Assembly: GCF_028765575.1 (NCBI RefSeq)
Contig: NZ_JARACO010000009.1
Coordinates: 62,001-126,000, forward strand
From: Aliivibrio sp. S3MY1
GTDB taxonomy: Bacteria; Pseudomonadota; Gammaproteobacteria; Enterobacterales; Vibrionaceae
DNA length: 64,000 bases
Direction of reading: 5' to 3'
A program made the translations under genes and the position numbers. This document shows, in pieces, positions 28,205 through 37,187 of the stretch. Numbering within the stretch: the stretch's first letter is position 1; every line of letters begins with the position of its first letter. A model generated the notes under the pieces. That model ran no database searches and had not been told where the DNA came from. It saw only the letters and a list, made by a program, of their open reading frames with translations.

Positions 28205-28585
28205 TTATTCATTTGGTGAAATAAAGGAACTGTCTTGGTCTAAAATATCAGTGACAACCTGTGTTTCAGATTGGAGTACCTGCCGAGTTGCCATATTGCT
28301 ACATGCCTTTGGTGACATAAAAGCAAATCCAATAATGCATAAGATCATGCCAAATCGTGGTGATATTTGTCTTTTATTTGCCCAAGCGATGAATAGCAAC
28401 CCAGAAGCAACAGAACCCAAACCAACTAATGCAACGACACTTAAACTTTCACCTAGTACCCCACGAAGAACAGTTGCCATTCTTGTAAAAAAGCCACCGA
28501 CGGTATTCCCATCGTTGAACTCATTAGCATAAGTAAGAGTAGGGAAGCTAAGAATAAGCCATAGTATCCAATTAATATGTTTCAT
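28205..28585 (-). CDS. icmD: IcmD/DotP/TraR-like small membrane protein
   Basis: 126 residues from the ATG at 28585, chosen because AAGGAGG lies 9 bases upstream; a longer frame from 28606 overlaps that site. A signal peptide is followed by two hydrophobic helices (about 48-68 and 78-97) joined by ANKRQISPRFG. Size and layout fit IcmD/DotP. The upstream gene encodes a clear paralogue (both contain a variant of L-x-x-x-A-x-A-N-K, then IGF and SNM), so the system carries two related subunits. Confidence 0.72.
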   Translation of the reverse strand: MKHINWILWLILSFPTLTYANEFNDGNTVGGFFTRMATVLRGVLGESLSVVALVGLGSVASGLLFIAWANKRQISPRFGMILCIIGFAFMSPKACSNMATRQVLQSETQVVTDILDQDSSFISPNE

Positions 28586-28605
28586 TAGCTTAGCCTCCTT
28601 AATCA

Positions 28606-28995
28606 TTATTCGATAAATTCTGTATATTCAACGTCTTGGTTAGTAATGGTGTTTGTACCCATGTTTGAAAAGGCTTCAAAGCCCATTAAACAAAAGCCAA
28701 TGAACATCACTACTGCCGCACCAGAACGAGTAGTTTGCGCATTATTGGTTTTATTGGCGAGGGCAAGCCCTAATAAACCACCACCAGCACAAACAATACC
28801 GATAAGCATGATGACACTTAAACTTGCTTTACTTGAGGCGTCAGCCAGAGTGCCAGCATCTTCAACTAAATCTAGAAAGTTACGGCCTTTACCTTCGGCT
28901 GATACTGATGGACTAATAAGAAAACCTGCGGTAGCTAAACAGCAAGTAAAGTACTTATTGTGTATGTGTTTAATGATGTTTTTTGGAAAAATCAT
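28606..28995 (-). CDS. Second IcmD-like small membrane protein (TraQ position)
   Basis: 129 residues with a signal peptide ending VSA (about residue 32) and two hydrophobic helices (about 60-80 and 92-110) linked by ANKTNNAQTTRSG. The second half closely resembles the IcmD-like protein encoded directly downstream, suggesting a tandem duplication. In R64 the gene at this place is traQ (DotE/IcmC). It lies between dotF and icmD, 10 bases after the dotF stop. Probably a small, oligomeric inner membrane subunit. Confidence 0.68.
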   Translation of the reverse strand: MIFPKNIIKHIHNKYFTCCLATAGFLISPSVSAEGKGRNFLDLVEDAGTLADASSKASLSVIMLIGIVCAGGGLLGLALANKTNNAQTTRSGAAVVMFIGFCLMGFEAFSNMGTNTITNQDVEYTEFIE

Positions 28996-29005
28996 TTTCT
29001 ATCCC

Positions 29006-30178
29006 TTATTTAAATTTTACGCCTGCAATACAATATTTTTCAGTGCAAGTTTCACCTGTTTGGTAATCAATGTTTCGCACTGTTCCTAGCCCACTCACAT
29101 ACTGATTCATTTTTAAATGAACTAGTTTGTTGGTTTTTTCATCAAGAGCAACGACACGTTGTTGTTCTTTAATTGGAGTGATTATTTTCCAACTATTAAG
29201 ATAAATTTTTTCTTTCTCTTGAGTCTTAGCAACACGTAGTTCTACAACTTTATTTTCTGGAGCGACCTTTTTTTTCTGTTTACTTTTTGTAGATTTTCGT
29301 GCGGCTATTTTTTCAGCATAAAGTTTAATTTCTTCTTCTGACAACTCCTCTCTAACATCATCAATAAACCAGCCTCCAGAGATTAAAAGGCGTGGTTTTT
29401 TATCAATATAAATTAGCTTCTCTACCTTATGGCGACCAAATTTACTAAAAAATCTTTCACCAATAGTTAAAGTGATAGTGTTGTCTTTACCATCTCGTTT
29501 CGGTGCATCAACAACAAAAAGGGTGTTATTTTTTAAATTAGAAATCAGTTTGAATTCTTTTAAACGTTGGCGCTCAATTATCACCGTCGTATCACCATTG
29601 CTTTGTGCAATTTGTGATTTTATCTGGGTCATATGTTTTTGCGCTTTATTGAGTTCTTTAATGCCTAGTTGATGTTGTTCCTTTATGTCATCTAACTCTT
29701 TTAATTTAGTCCCAATTAACACGTTAATTCGTGCTGATCGATCTTTAAAAGCAGTGTCGATAATCTGTTTTACTTGTATTTCGGTTAATCCTGTTTCTGT
29801 TGCTGGTTGAGAGGGTAAGTTTTTAATAACTGCCGTTGTTGTGGCTTCAACTAATGAATCAAATTTATGATCAAACGCATCTGAAACATTGCCACTAACC
29901 AGTTCTGGTAACTCAGGACGCAAAGTGTCAAGAACGGCAATTGAAATTGCGTTTATTTGCTCAGCATTGAATTCTGGTTGAGAATCGTTTTCTGAAAACA
30001 TTTGATTAACAGCAATAAGAATCCGTTTATTTTGTGCTTCAGAGTTCATGTTATTGTAAACAGCACCACCGATACCAACCAATAAACTCAATACCGCAAG
30101 TATGACTGCTATGGATGCAAGGTTATTTTTTTTACTGGCTTTCTTACCAGAACTTAAAGGGTTTTCTTCGTCAGACAT
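29006..30178 (-). CDS. dotF: DotF/IcmG/TraP-like inner membrane protein
   Basis: About 390 residues from the ATG at 30178, which has GGAGG 7 bases upstream and starts 19 bases after the dotG stop; the longer frame to 30262 is unlikely. One membrane segment (about 21-42) is followed by helical regions with coiled-coil character (about 150-195) and a C-terminal domain with ISGGWFIDD and a Cys pair near the end (CTEKYC). DotF/IcmG proteins have the same bitopic plan and link inner and outer complexes. The family call rests on architecture and on its place after dotG. Confidence 0.75.
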   Translation of the reverse strand: MSDEENPLSSGKKASKKNNLASIAVILAVLSLLVGIGGAVYNNMNSEAQNKRILIAVNQMFSENDSQPEFNAEQINAISIAVLDTLRPELPELVSGNVSDAFDHKFDSLVEATTTAVIKNLPSQPATETGLTEIQVKQIIDTAFKDRSARINVLIGTKLKELDDIKEQHQLGIKELNKAQKHMTQIKSQIAQSNGDTTVIIERQRLKEFKLISNLKNNTLFVVDAPKRDGKDNTITLTIGERFFSKFGRHKVEKLIYIDKKPRLLISGGWFIDDVREELSEEEIKLYAEKIAARKSTKSKQKKKVAPENKVVELRVAKTQEKEKIYLNSWKIITPIKEQQRVVALDEKTNKLVHLKMNQYVSGLGTVRNIDYQTGETCTEKYCIAGVKFK

Positions 30179-30197
30179 AATATGCCTCCGTACTTGG

Positions 30198-31619
30198 TTA
30201 ATAATAGTTAGGGAAAACCGTTTCAAATGATTGATCGGGTTCAGTTTCAGGATCAGCATCAAAGAGCCCTTTTGGTAAATATAAAGGCTCAGAGAAAACT
30301 ACGGCTGCTGGGTAGTTCATAGGAACAGATACCGTTGATGGGATGTCTGCTCTTTTTTGTAAATCAGGTAAAAATTCTTTCGCAACGCTTGCTAAGCTCC
30401 CAATAATTCTATCTGTTACCCCGATAACATTTGGGGTTTCAATGACCACACCATCATTAACAATTGTTGTTGATGAAGCTGTGACGAAATCTAGCCAAGG
30501 CGCGATAAAAGCGGCACTTCCTCTGGCCCAAAATCGTTCCGCAAAGTGAGTATCTACATCGTTATCAAATAAAGGCTTATTACCTTGTAGAATATCAACG
30601 GCATAACCGCTAATTGCTTGTGTATGGTCCTTGAACTGCAATTCACTTACCTTTAGTAAGATGCCATCTTGGTATGGGTTTAATTCAAACTGCGCACGAA
30701 TACGAACGCCTGTTAGTGGTGGATCATACAAATCAATAAATACATCTAAGCCGTAGTCAGAGTTAATTGCCTCTGTTATTTGGCCAACGGCTTTATCTCC
30801 CATATTAAGGATACGGACCATATCTTCTGTCTTAGTACCATTAGAGTCATTCCCTTGCTCTTCAGAGGTTATTTGGTCTTTTTCTTGTTGGGCTTTTTTA
30901 GCTTGCTCTTTGGCTAATTGATCTTCTTTGATGCTTTTAACATGAATGTTTTTATGTAGCCCGATATCAGTTGTAGGTATAACCGAAGGCGTTGTCCCCA
31001 TCGTATAAGTGGTTGCGAAAGTGGTTACGTAGTCAACGGTATTAAATGGCGATGGCTGATAACTTTTCATTTCAGATTTAAATAACTTAACCATATTCCC
31101 ATTTACTATTTCTTTTCGTGTTGGTGGTTTTGCAACCACTTCGGCTTTCACTGGTTTACTTTTCTCTACTTTGGTCTTTGATTTAGTTTTGGGCTTTTCT
31201 TCTTTTTTTGGTTCTTCTTTACTCGACGCAGAACTAAGCTCAACTTCTTTGGTAGGAGTTGAAGATAAAGCACTGGAGTTATTAATATGAGAAACCCCAT
31301 TTTTTATAGCTTCTTGTTTTTCTAATTCCTGAGCGTCGTTTGCTGCCACAATAGAAGGTGAAGTGTTCGGCTTTACGTCAGACATTGATGCTCTTGTAAT
31401 TTCAGCCGCAGAGGTTTTTACGTTTGAGCGAGCAGCTTTAGTATTCTGTCTTGATGTCAATAGTTGGGCTGATTTAGCTGATTGGACGTAAGCTGCGATG
31501 CTACCTACAGCGACAAAAAACATCACACCACAAAAAATTATTATTGCGCGACGACGTTTTTTTCTTTCTTTAATTGAAAGGATCGCTTTGTTGCTTCCGC
31601 TATCTAATGGTTTACTCAT
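30198..31619 (-). CDS. dotG: DotG/IcmE/TraO VirB10-like core protein
   Basis: 473 residues. A basic N-terminus and membrane helix (about 24-46) are followed by a long Ser/Lys/Pro/Glu-rich periplasmic linker (to about 180). The C-terminal VirB10/TrbI-like domain (about 270-440) contains DPPLTGVRIRAQFEL, the NDGVVIETPNV segment and antenna-like SVPMNYPAAVVFSEP. It is far shorter than Legionella DotG, lacking its long repeat region, and similar to TraO of IncI plasmids. It spans the envelope and forms the channel with DotH. It overlaps dotH by 8 bases. Confidence 0.9.
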   Translation of the reverse strand: MSKPLDSGSNKAILSIKERKKRRRAIIIFCGVMFFVAVGSIAAYVQSAKSAQLLTSRQNTKAARSNVKTSAAEITRASMSDVKPNTSPSIVAANDAQELEKQEAIKNGVSHINNSSALSSTPTKEVELSSASSKEEPKKEEKPKTKSKTKVEKSKPVKAEVVAKPPTRKEIVNGNMVKLFKSEMKSYQPSPFNTVDYVTTFATTYTMGTTPSVIPTTDIGLHKNIHVKSIKEDQLAKEQAKKAQQEKDQITSEEQGNDSNGTKTEDMVRILNMGDKAVGQITEAINSDYGLDVFIDLYDPPLTGVRIRAQFELNPYQDGILLKVSELQFKDHTQAISGYAVDILQGNKPLFDNDVDTHFAERFWARGSAAFIAPWLDFVTASSTTIVNDGVVIETPNVIGVTDRIIGSLASVAKEFLPDLQKRADIPSTVSVPMNYPAAVVFSEPLYLPKGLFDADPETEPDQSFETVFPNYY

Positions 31620-32730
31620 TTACGAATACCTCTGTATCTCGACCATTTATTGAAAACCAATAGCTCGAACGAGGGTGAGCCTTATAAATTTTCCAATTAC
31701 CAATTCGCTTAATATCGATCATGTCATACAGCATGTTTTGTGGCGTTTTTATATAAACATGTTTGTTATAGCGCCAGCTTTGACTATTGCGAGGAAGACC
31801 TTCAATGTTAATACGTTGAGAATTTGGTACGTTTCGACCATTTAAAAATCGATACATTGCAGGGTCATCTTTATTGCTTGTGCTGGTATAGTGATCTAAA
31901 GCTGACTCAATAGTTTGTGATGCGTCAGGGGATATTTTAGGCACTTGTATATTCAGTTTTGTGTTTAATGAAAATTCTGGATTAGAAGTTAAATAGAGCG
32001 GAATTGGTTGGCTAATGCCTTTGAGGAATATAAAGCCACTAACCGTTTTAAAATCATTATTGGCTTTAATGATTAATATATTTTCATTAATAGTTTCAAT
32101 GTCGAATTCGGTATTGGTTTTAGGCAAGAATTTTACAATTGGATAAGGGTTTCCTAGTTGATCGAAAAAAGAAACTGCCGCAGGGCTGTTTACCTTTGTA
32201 TTTACAGATATTACATCATTCCCTTCGGGATCAATCGGTTTTGTTTCAATAGATAGTTGCGGTGTATAGATATCCTCACTTTTAGCTTTTTCTATACTGG
32301 CATTGATAATTCGTCTTTGTTTAATTTGTTCTGGGTTATTTGTTGTCGCGTGTAAATCATTACTGTAATTGATATCACTAGTAATCTGGTTCAAGTTAAC
32401 TTTTCTTTTTCTTGTTTCAATTTTACGATGAGTGGCGACCAGCTCTTGAATTGCTAAGTCTCTTAATACCTCTTGTTCTTCTTGAGATAAATTATCAAGA
32501 TTAAATAGAGCATTTTCAATTGTTCCGTATTTTCGAAGTAAAGATAAAGGGGTAACGGTTTGTTGTTCTTGGCTGTAATTAACAGAACTTGTAGAGATGG
32601 GTTGCGGTTTATTTTTAGCTATTTCTTCAATAGGTAAGATACCATCTTGTGTCACGATGGATACTGATGCATACGCACTAGTAGCCACAATGAAAATACT
32701 GATTAAAGTTTTCACTGTAGCTTTTAGCAT
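31612..32730 (-). CDS. dotH: DotH/IcmK/TraN outer membrane core protein
   Basis: I choose the ATG at 32730 (372 residues), because it gives a normal signal peptide with cleavage after AYA. The frame extends to 32760. A helical region with L-S-x-E-E-Q-E-V-L is followed by a strand-rich C-terminal half (VNSPAAVSFFDQLGNPYPI and a C-terminal domain ending near the stop) as in DotH/IcmK and VirB9-like proteins. DotH makes the outer membrane ring with DotC and DotD. First gene after a TATAAT element at 32801-32815. Confidence 0.88.
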   Translation of the reverse strand: MLKATVKTLISIFIVATSAYASVSIVTQDGILPIEEIAKNKPQPISTSSVNYSQEQQTVTPLSLLRKYGTIENALFNLDNLSQEEQEVLRDLAIQELVATHRKIETRKRKVNLNQITSDINYSNDLHATTNNPEQIKQRRIINASIEKAKSEDIYTPQLSIETKPIDPEGNDVISVNTKVNSPAAVSFFDQLGNPYPIVKFLPKTNTEFDIETINENILIIKANNDFKTVSGFIFLKGISQPIPLYLTSNPEFSLNTKLNIQVPKISPDASQTIESALDHYTSTSNKDDPAMYRFLNGRNVPNSQRINIEGLPRNSQSWRYNKHVYIKTPQNMLYDMIDIKRIGNWKIYKAHPRSSYWFSINGRDTEVFVNE

Positions 32731-32800
32731 GATGTAAAAGTGTTTCCATACACAAGTCATAAGTCAACAAATAGATATATTATTTATAAGATAAACCCAT

Positions 32801-32815
32801 AATAACTACATTATA
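32801..32815 (-). promoter_or_regulatory. Candidate internal promoter before dotH
   Basis: A run of eight T leads into TATAAT on the minus strand, followed by GTAG and TTATT. It lies in the 100-base gap between dotI and dotH, 71 bases before the chosen dotH start. It matches the recurring element, with a less exact tail. Confidence 0.4.
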
Positions 32816-32860
32816 AAAAAAATCATTATTTTTTTAAAAAATGGGAGGCTATATCACATG

Positions 32861-33556
32861 TTAATCATTACTTACCATGCTTCTAATGCCAATCGCTTCG
32901 CGTCGAGATATTTCACTCATTCGCTCCAAGGTAACAATGTATCGAATTGGAGCATCTAATCTTTGTCCGTAAATAAGAAATCGGAGCGTCATATCTAGCT
33001 CATATGTGTAAAAACCTTTCATGCCGCTTGGTGTTGCTCGTTGTTTTATTCCTTTGTTTTTTAATACTACATTTTTAATGTCTACTGTCATTGATGTGCT
33101 ATTACTGATCATTATTTTGATTAATTCAGATTTCTCTAATGCACGGTAGAAGAGTTGGCCATGATTAAATTCACTGTTTTCTTTTTGTCGATTCAATGAG
33201 AATTTATTAGCGTTGCATTCTGAACTTATCATGGCATAGCTGACATTATCGAAAGTTAAGCAGTAAGTAAGGTTCTTAATGGCCCATTCGATGATTTCTG
33301 CATCACTTTTATTTGGATGAGGCTGGGTTAAAGGCGTTGTTTTTAATGGGGTCTCATGGTCATTTATGGCGATGTACCCACGATTGTAATCAAAACTTTG
33401 AATTGTATAAAACTGATAAGCTGTATGAATAACTAAGCCAAAACTAACCCACATAATACCAAACCAGAAAACAATTTCTTTTCGGATGAATTGGCCATAT
33501 TCAATTGCAGCTTGCATTGCTGGGTCAACTTTTTCGTGCGAGATATTTTTGCTCAT
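32861..33556 (-). CDS. dotI: DotI/IcmL/TraM inner membrane protein
   Basis: 231 residues with one membrane segment at about 28-50 and a periplasmic domain that fits the VirB8-like fold of DotI/IcmL: I-x-W-A-I-K-N-L-T-Y-C-L-T-F-D near residue 88, then a strand-rich second half ending with PIRYIVTLERMS. The Cys in the CLTF segment and the Trp-Ala motif are typical, as I recall. It starts at the stop of the upstream DotI-like gene (1-base overlap) and ends 45 bases before the promoter element of dotH. Homo-oligomeric inner membrane scaffold in T4BSS. Confidence 0.85.
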   Translation of the reverse strand: MSKNISHEKVDPAMQAAIEYGQFIRKEIVFWFGIMWVSFGLVIHTAYQFYTIQSFDYNRGYIAINDHETPLKTTPLTQPHPNKSDAEIIEWAIKNLTYCLTFDNVSYAMISSECNANKFSLNRQKENSEFNHGQLFYRALEKSELIKIMISNSTSMTVDIKNVVLKNKGIKQRATPSGMKGFYTYELDMTLRFLIYGQRLDAPIRYIVTLERMSEISRREAIGIRSMVSND

Positions 33557-34128
33557 TACATTCTGATCCCTATAATCGTAAACTGATTTGGATTCTTAGC
33601 GTGTTTTTGTGGTGCAATCCATAATGTTATTCCTCTCGATGATGGGGACGTTGTTTTCCTTTCCACAAGTGACGAAATAGTTTGAGCATAAACAACATAA
33701 TAGAAACGTTTCTCTTCACGCGAAGGCGAGGACATGATTATTGGAGAGTAAGGGAGACCAACATAGATATTCGCCCCTTTAGATGTCAATAATGGTTCTA
33801 GCTCATTTACATAATTATTCCTATAAGCTCTTGCTGCACTGGTTTGAAAGTAGTTGCTTGAACAATATTCAGACTTTGATGTGATATTAACTACGGTGAA
33901 TGAAAAACACGTTGGTATCGTTTTTTCAAGCCAGTTAATTAATTTTTGGTCTGTTAAGCTCGCAGTACTTCGAACGGGAACCCGTTTCAATTTATCTTGA
34001 TCATTATCTTTTACTTTCATCACAGCTATTCTTTCAGGTTCTTGAGTAATAAAAGAATTCATGGCGATAACCGCTACCCATGATAAAAGAATGAATACCA
34101 AAGAAGCAGCAGTGAAATAATGTTTCAT
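33556..34128 (-). CDS. DotI/DotJ-like inner membrane protein
   Basis: 190 residues from the ATG at 34128 (ATGA overlap with the preceding gene; GGAAG upstream). One membrane segment (about 7-27), then a domain whose start I-N-W-L-E-K-T-I-P-T-C-F-S-F parallels the W-A-I-K-N-L-T-Y-C-L-T-F block of DotI. The two are therefore probably diverged paralogues, comparable to the DotI/DotJ pair of Legionella. Part of a chain of overlapping genes leading to dotI. Confidence 0.65.
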   Translation of the reverse strand: MKHYFTAASLVFILLSWVAVIAMNSFITQEPERIAVMKVKDNDQDKLKRVPVRSTASLTDQKLINWLEKTIPTCFSFTVVNITSKSEYCSSNYFQTSAARAYRNNYVNELEPLLTSKGANIYVGLPYSPIIMSSPSREEKRFYYVVYAQTISSLVERKTTSPSSRGITLWIAPQKHAKNPNQFTIIGIRM

Positions 34129-34853
34129 CGTATTACTTCCCATAGCGACATTCTATCAATCAACAAACTTTCAGGTGTGTAGTTAGGCTGTGTTGGGAGT
34201 ATGTCAAAGTTGAATTTGATACGAAACTGAGTCGTGGGAGACTTGGAGCTTTCACCTAAAATTATCATAGCTTCAGCTTGTAATGTCCACTTTTCAATTG
34301 GAAGTAATTGCCTTGCTAATGGATTGTTTATTTCTTCTTCATTAACCCAGTCAGGGTAGTGAGGAACAATGACAAGTGGTACGCCTTTGGAAAAACGCAT
34401 ATGTAAACGTTGTATTTTATCATTATTTGTAAGTTCTTTTTCTAATCCATAATGTTTTAGATTTGCTTTGATATCTGCATAACCCGTAGGGGTGGCGTAT
34501 TTAATTAGAGTGTTGTGGATGTTGGTAAATGTTGAGGTGGTTTGTGTCAGAATGGCGGTAAGATTTCTTGCTGAAACAGATTGAACCAAAGCAACACGAT
34601 CATCGAAGTAATGTTTTTCATCAATAATTAATGAGGTATTTATACCACCACTTGAGGTGTCTGTAGGTAGTTCAAAAACCCCTGAAGATTTCATTAGTAA
34701 ATTTTTTGAGAAACCAGCCAAAACCAAGAATAATAGACTGAGAGTAACGAGTATTATCAATGGCGTTCTGCTCGATTTAAATGAAACTGAACGGAAGTGA
34801 TCGGCAATGATTTGATTCTCATTTATTGAATTTTGTTTAGTTTCTGTATCCAT
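34125..34853 (-). CDS. Bitopic inner membrane protein in the dotI cluster
   Basis: 242 residues with a cytoplasmic N-terminus of about 30 residues, one membrane segment (about 31-50) and a periplasmic domain of about 190 residues without cysteines. It overlaps the genes on both sides, so translation is coupled. I do not recognise the family by sequence. The topology is the same as that of DotI and its neighbour, which makes a third VirB8-like component a reasonable guess. R64 has traL near this place. Confidence 0.6.
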   Translation of the reverse strand: MDTETKQNSINENQIIADHFRSVSFKSSRTPLIILVTLSLLFLVLAGFSKNLLMKSSGVFELPTDTSSGGINTSLIIDEKHYFDDRVALVQSVSARNLTAILTQTTSTFTNIHNTLIKYATPTGYADIKANLKHYGLEKELTNNDKIQRLHMRFSKGVPLVIVPHYPDWVNEEEINNPLARQLLPIEKWTLQAEAMIILGESSKSPTTQFRIKFNFDILPTQPNYTPESLLIDRMSLWEVIR

Positions 34854-35152
34854 TTAACTTCTCCATCTTGATTGTATGTATGTAGATTCCATTCTCTTTT
34901 TTTATCGTTGATAATTAAGGATACCGTGGCTAGCGTTAAGCTTAGAGCCACCATTACAACGGTGATATTTCTCAGTACTCTAGCGACGAAAGCACACTTC
35001 CTGTCATCTAGCCAAAATTTAGGCATGTTAAAATAAAATGGACCAATTCTTATTTGTCTTTGATTTGATGCTGGTAGTTTACTTATCACATCATTAAATT
35101 TGACTTCCACCACAGCATTGTTTCTATTGTTTTGTTTTTCCATAGACTTCAT
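34823..35152 (-). CDS. Small bitopic membrane protein, first gene of the core operon
   Basis: About 109 residues from the ATG at 35152 (another ATG lies at 35143). The longer frame to 35203 would begin upstream of the likely -10 at 35181-35186, so it is rejected. One membrane segment at about 60-80, with a basic cytoplasmic side before it. No recognised family. It overlaps the next gene by 31 bases. First gene of the minus-strand T4BSS operon and thus a candidate for TraL/DotK-like accessory functions, without sequence support. Confidence 0.6.
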   Translation of the reverse strand: MKSMEKQNNRNNAVVEVKFNDVISKLPASNQRQIRIGPFYFNMPKFWLDDRKCAFVARVLRNITVVMVALSLTLATVSLIINDKKREWNLHTYNQDGEVKWIQKLNKIQ

Positions 35153-35171
35153 GATACTTGTATAAACCTTG

Positions 35172-35186
35172 TGTAAGTGTATTATA
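35172..35186 (-). promoter_or_regulatory. Candidate promoter of the T4BSS core operon
   Basis: On the minus strand eight T precede TATAAT, followed by ACAC and TTACA. The element sits between the divergent core operon and the dotM-dotL operon; an initiation site about 10 bases downstream would leave a short leader before 35152. Confidence 0.5.
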
Positions 35187-35217
35187 AAAAAAATATAAAT
35201 CATATGGAAATGTAATC

Positions 35218-35766
35218 ATGTCAAGTTTAGATGCAGAACACTTAAAAGAAGATGGAAAACACTCTACTCAACCAAGTAAATTTGCTGAATGGTTTAATTC
35301 ACCTAGTAAGTCTTTTATTTATGCTTATATGTTTATTGTTATAACGTCAGTATTTGTTAGTGTCATACTTTTTTCTATCTTGGGCGCATCTTCATTGCTT
35401 TATGCAAGAAAGCTCAAAAAAAGAGAAGACAGTGATGTTATAGCGTTAATGGCTAGTTACCTTAGCGCTATTGGCAAGCTCTGCATACGATTTGTCATTA
35501 CGACCCTTTTCCTTGCTTTTATTATCTTCAGTCTTTACAGCAGTACTACGGTTCCCCCATTTATTGTTAATAACAGTTTATATCTAGTTCCTTTCCCTAT
35601 TTTATTTTTACTTTTGGCCTTCATATCCAACGCTGTTCGCATGCACTTGGGCCTTCCACCAATGACCAGACTTCTTGATCCTGTTAGATATTTTTTGGTT
35701 TGGTTATTCCGTTTTTCTAAAAAACTAGTCCGTAATATGTGGCTAGAATTTAAAGCGAAAAGCTAA
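35218..35766 (+). CDS. Polytopic membrane protein before dotM
   Basis: 182 residues with membrane segments near 33-58, 82-105 and 115-138. The C-terminus is basic and aromatic. I do not recognise a family. It is the first gene of the plus-strand operon carrying the DotM/DotL coupling complex and the conjugal DNA processing genes, 14 bases before dotM, so a role at the inner membrane near the coupling complex is plausible. GGAAA at 35206-35210 is a modest ribosome binding site. Confidence 0.6.
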   Translation: MSSLDAEHLKEDGKHSTQPSKFAEWFNSPSKSFIYAYMFIVITSVFVSVILFSILGASSLLYARKLKKREDSDVIALMASYLSAIGKLCIRFVITTLFLAFIIFSLYSSTTVPPFIVNNSLYLVPFPILFLLLAFISNAVRMHLGLPPMTRLLDPVRYFLVWLFRFSKKLVRNMWLEFKAKS

Positions 35767-35780
35767 GGGGAGGAATTAAA

Positions 35781-37187
35781 GTGCAAGAAAATAAACCAGA
35801 TGGCGCATTTCAAGTTTTGGGAGCATGGTTTAGTTGGCTAATTGTCTTAACTTTGGTTATTGCAATGCTATATATGCATTCAGAGAAATTCATAACGGTG
35901 TGGCGTGGCATGCGATTACTTGAGTTGTGGTGGTGGAATGCGACTTTTCAATTTGTCGGTATTGAGTATTTCGATCATTTCCTTTCTCAACTTGAAAAAA
36001 CACCACCAAATAGAATTGGATGGAAGTTTGTCTCTGCATTTGAAGCAAGCTTAAATACATATCTGCGTTTCCTATATGCAGGGGTGTTGATTGTTATTGC
36101 TGTTCGTATGCGTTTTAATTCACAGAAAGTCACAGGGGAGTTTAATGTCCAAACTCTTTTAGAGCAGTATGCTGATGAATCTGAATCATTAGAGTCTTTG
36201 GTTCATGATAATCCGTTAAAAAATAATCGTAAGTATGATTTTTCGAATCGCTGTGACTATCACAATAGACATGCTCAAGCTATTTCACCTCAAACTTATA
36301 TTGAAGCTTGCCCACCTATGAACGCTTCTAATGAAGAATTAGAGCAACATTCAGAAGCAGAATTAAATAAAAAAGAAACATCATTTAGGCCTATTGCCAT
36401 TATCAACCGCTATAAAAAGCAGGTAGATTTTTGTCGTATTAGCGCTCGAATATCTCTTGAACGTCAGATAACAGATCCCCCTTCACATGGTGGCTATTAT
36501 TTGGATGAGGATTTTGTACCACGATTATTTGATAAAAGTGGTGAATTAATTGAGCTTGTTGTGGTTAAAGACCCTGAAACGAAGGAACTAAAGATTCAAG
36601 GTGGATTCTCTTTAGATGGCTTAATTAATAATGGCCGTGAATATAACGGCACGGCTTCTGAATTACGCTTATTGTTCAACGGTATCGAACGAAGTGTTTT
36701 TGATACGCTTTGCGCTCGATATAACCACCCGTCAGTACCTCTTGCTGATTTTGTTTTAAATCTTACTAAACGTCATGCCTATCGAAGAACTTATTTAGTT
36801 GAGCTACTAAGGGTGGTGCGTCTTAATGCAATTATCGCATCAACTGAATTTTATATGATCCAACGTCGTGATCGTATTTTGTATTTTACCTTATATAGCG
36901 CCAGTGAAGAGAAACCGTTCTATGAAGCTTTAGGGGTTATGGCGCATTGGTCTATGGAAAAATTGGCAGGTGAAAAAGTAATTAAGCCGTATGTAGATAC
37001 TGGAATTAGTGTATTGGAAAAAGATGCAATGCGTATAGCTGCGAAAAAGCCACCAAGACGTAACCTTATTGAAGAGTTAAACCAGCAAATGCTTAAGGAT
37101 AATGACTTGTCAGAATCTCGTGCATTTGAATTTAACGATAAAGAGGCAATGAGTTTATTAAAATCTAAGCTGGAGCCAAATTTATGA
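35781..37187 (+). CDS. dotM: DotM/IcmP/TrbA coupling complex protein
   Basis: 468 residues from a GTG start, preceded by AGGGGAGGAA, a strong ribosome binding site. Two membrane segments (about 12-32 and 90-108) precede a large cytoplasmic domain with GWKFVSAFEASLN at the start and a C-terminal helical domain with KRHAYRRTYLVELLR. This fits DotM/IcmP and IncI TrbA, partners of the DotL ATPase. The stop overlaps the next small gene by 4 bases, and dotL follows. Confidence 0.85.
   Translation: MQENKPDGAFQVLGAWFSWLIVLTLVIAMLYMHSEKFITVWRGMRLLELWWWNATFQFVGIEYFDHFLSQLEKTPPNRIGWKFVSAFEASLNTYLRFLYAGVLIVIAVRMRFNSQKVTGEFNVQTLLEQYADESESLESLVHDNPLKNNRKYDFSNRCDYHNRHAQAISPQTYIEACPPMNASNEELEQHSEAELNKKETSFRPIAIINRYKKQVDFCRISARISLERQITDPPSHGGYYLDEDFVPRLFDKSGELIELVVVKDPETKELKIQGGFSLDGLINNGREYNGTASELRLLFNGIERSVFDTLCARYNHPSVPLADFVLNLTKRHAYRRTYLVELLRVVRLNAIIASTEFYMIQRRDRILYFTLYSASEEKPFYEALGVMAHWSMEKLAGEKVIKPYVDTGISVLEKDAMRIAAKKPPRRNLIEELNQQMLKDNDLSESRAFEFNDKEAMSLLKSKLEPNL

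Noticed and set aside
28646-29089. 147-codon plus-strand frame opposite the IcmD-like paralogue and the end of dotF
   Set aside because: The minus strand genes have signal peptides, good ribosome binding sites and synteny; the plus frame is a shadow.
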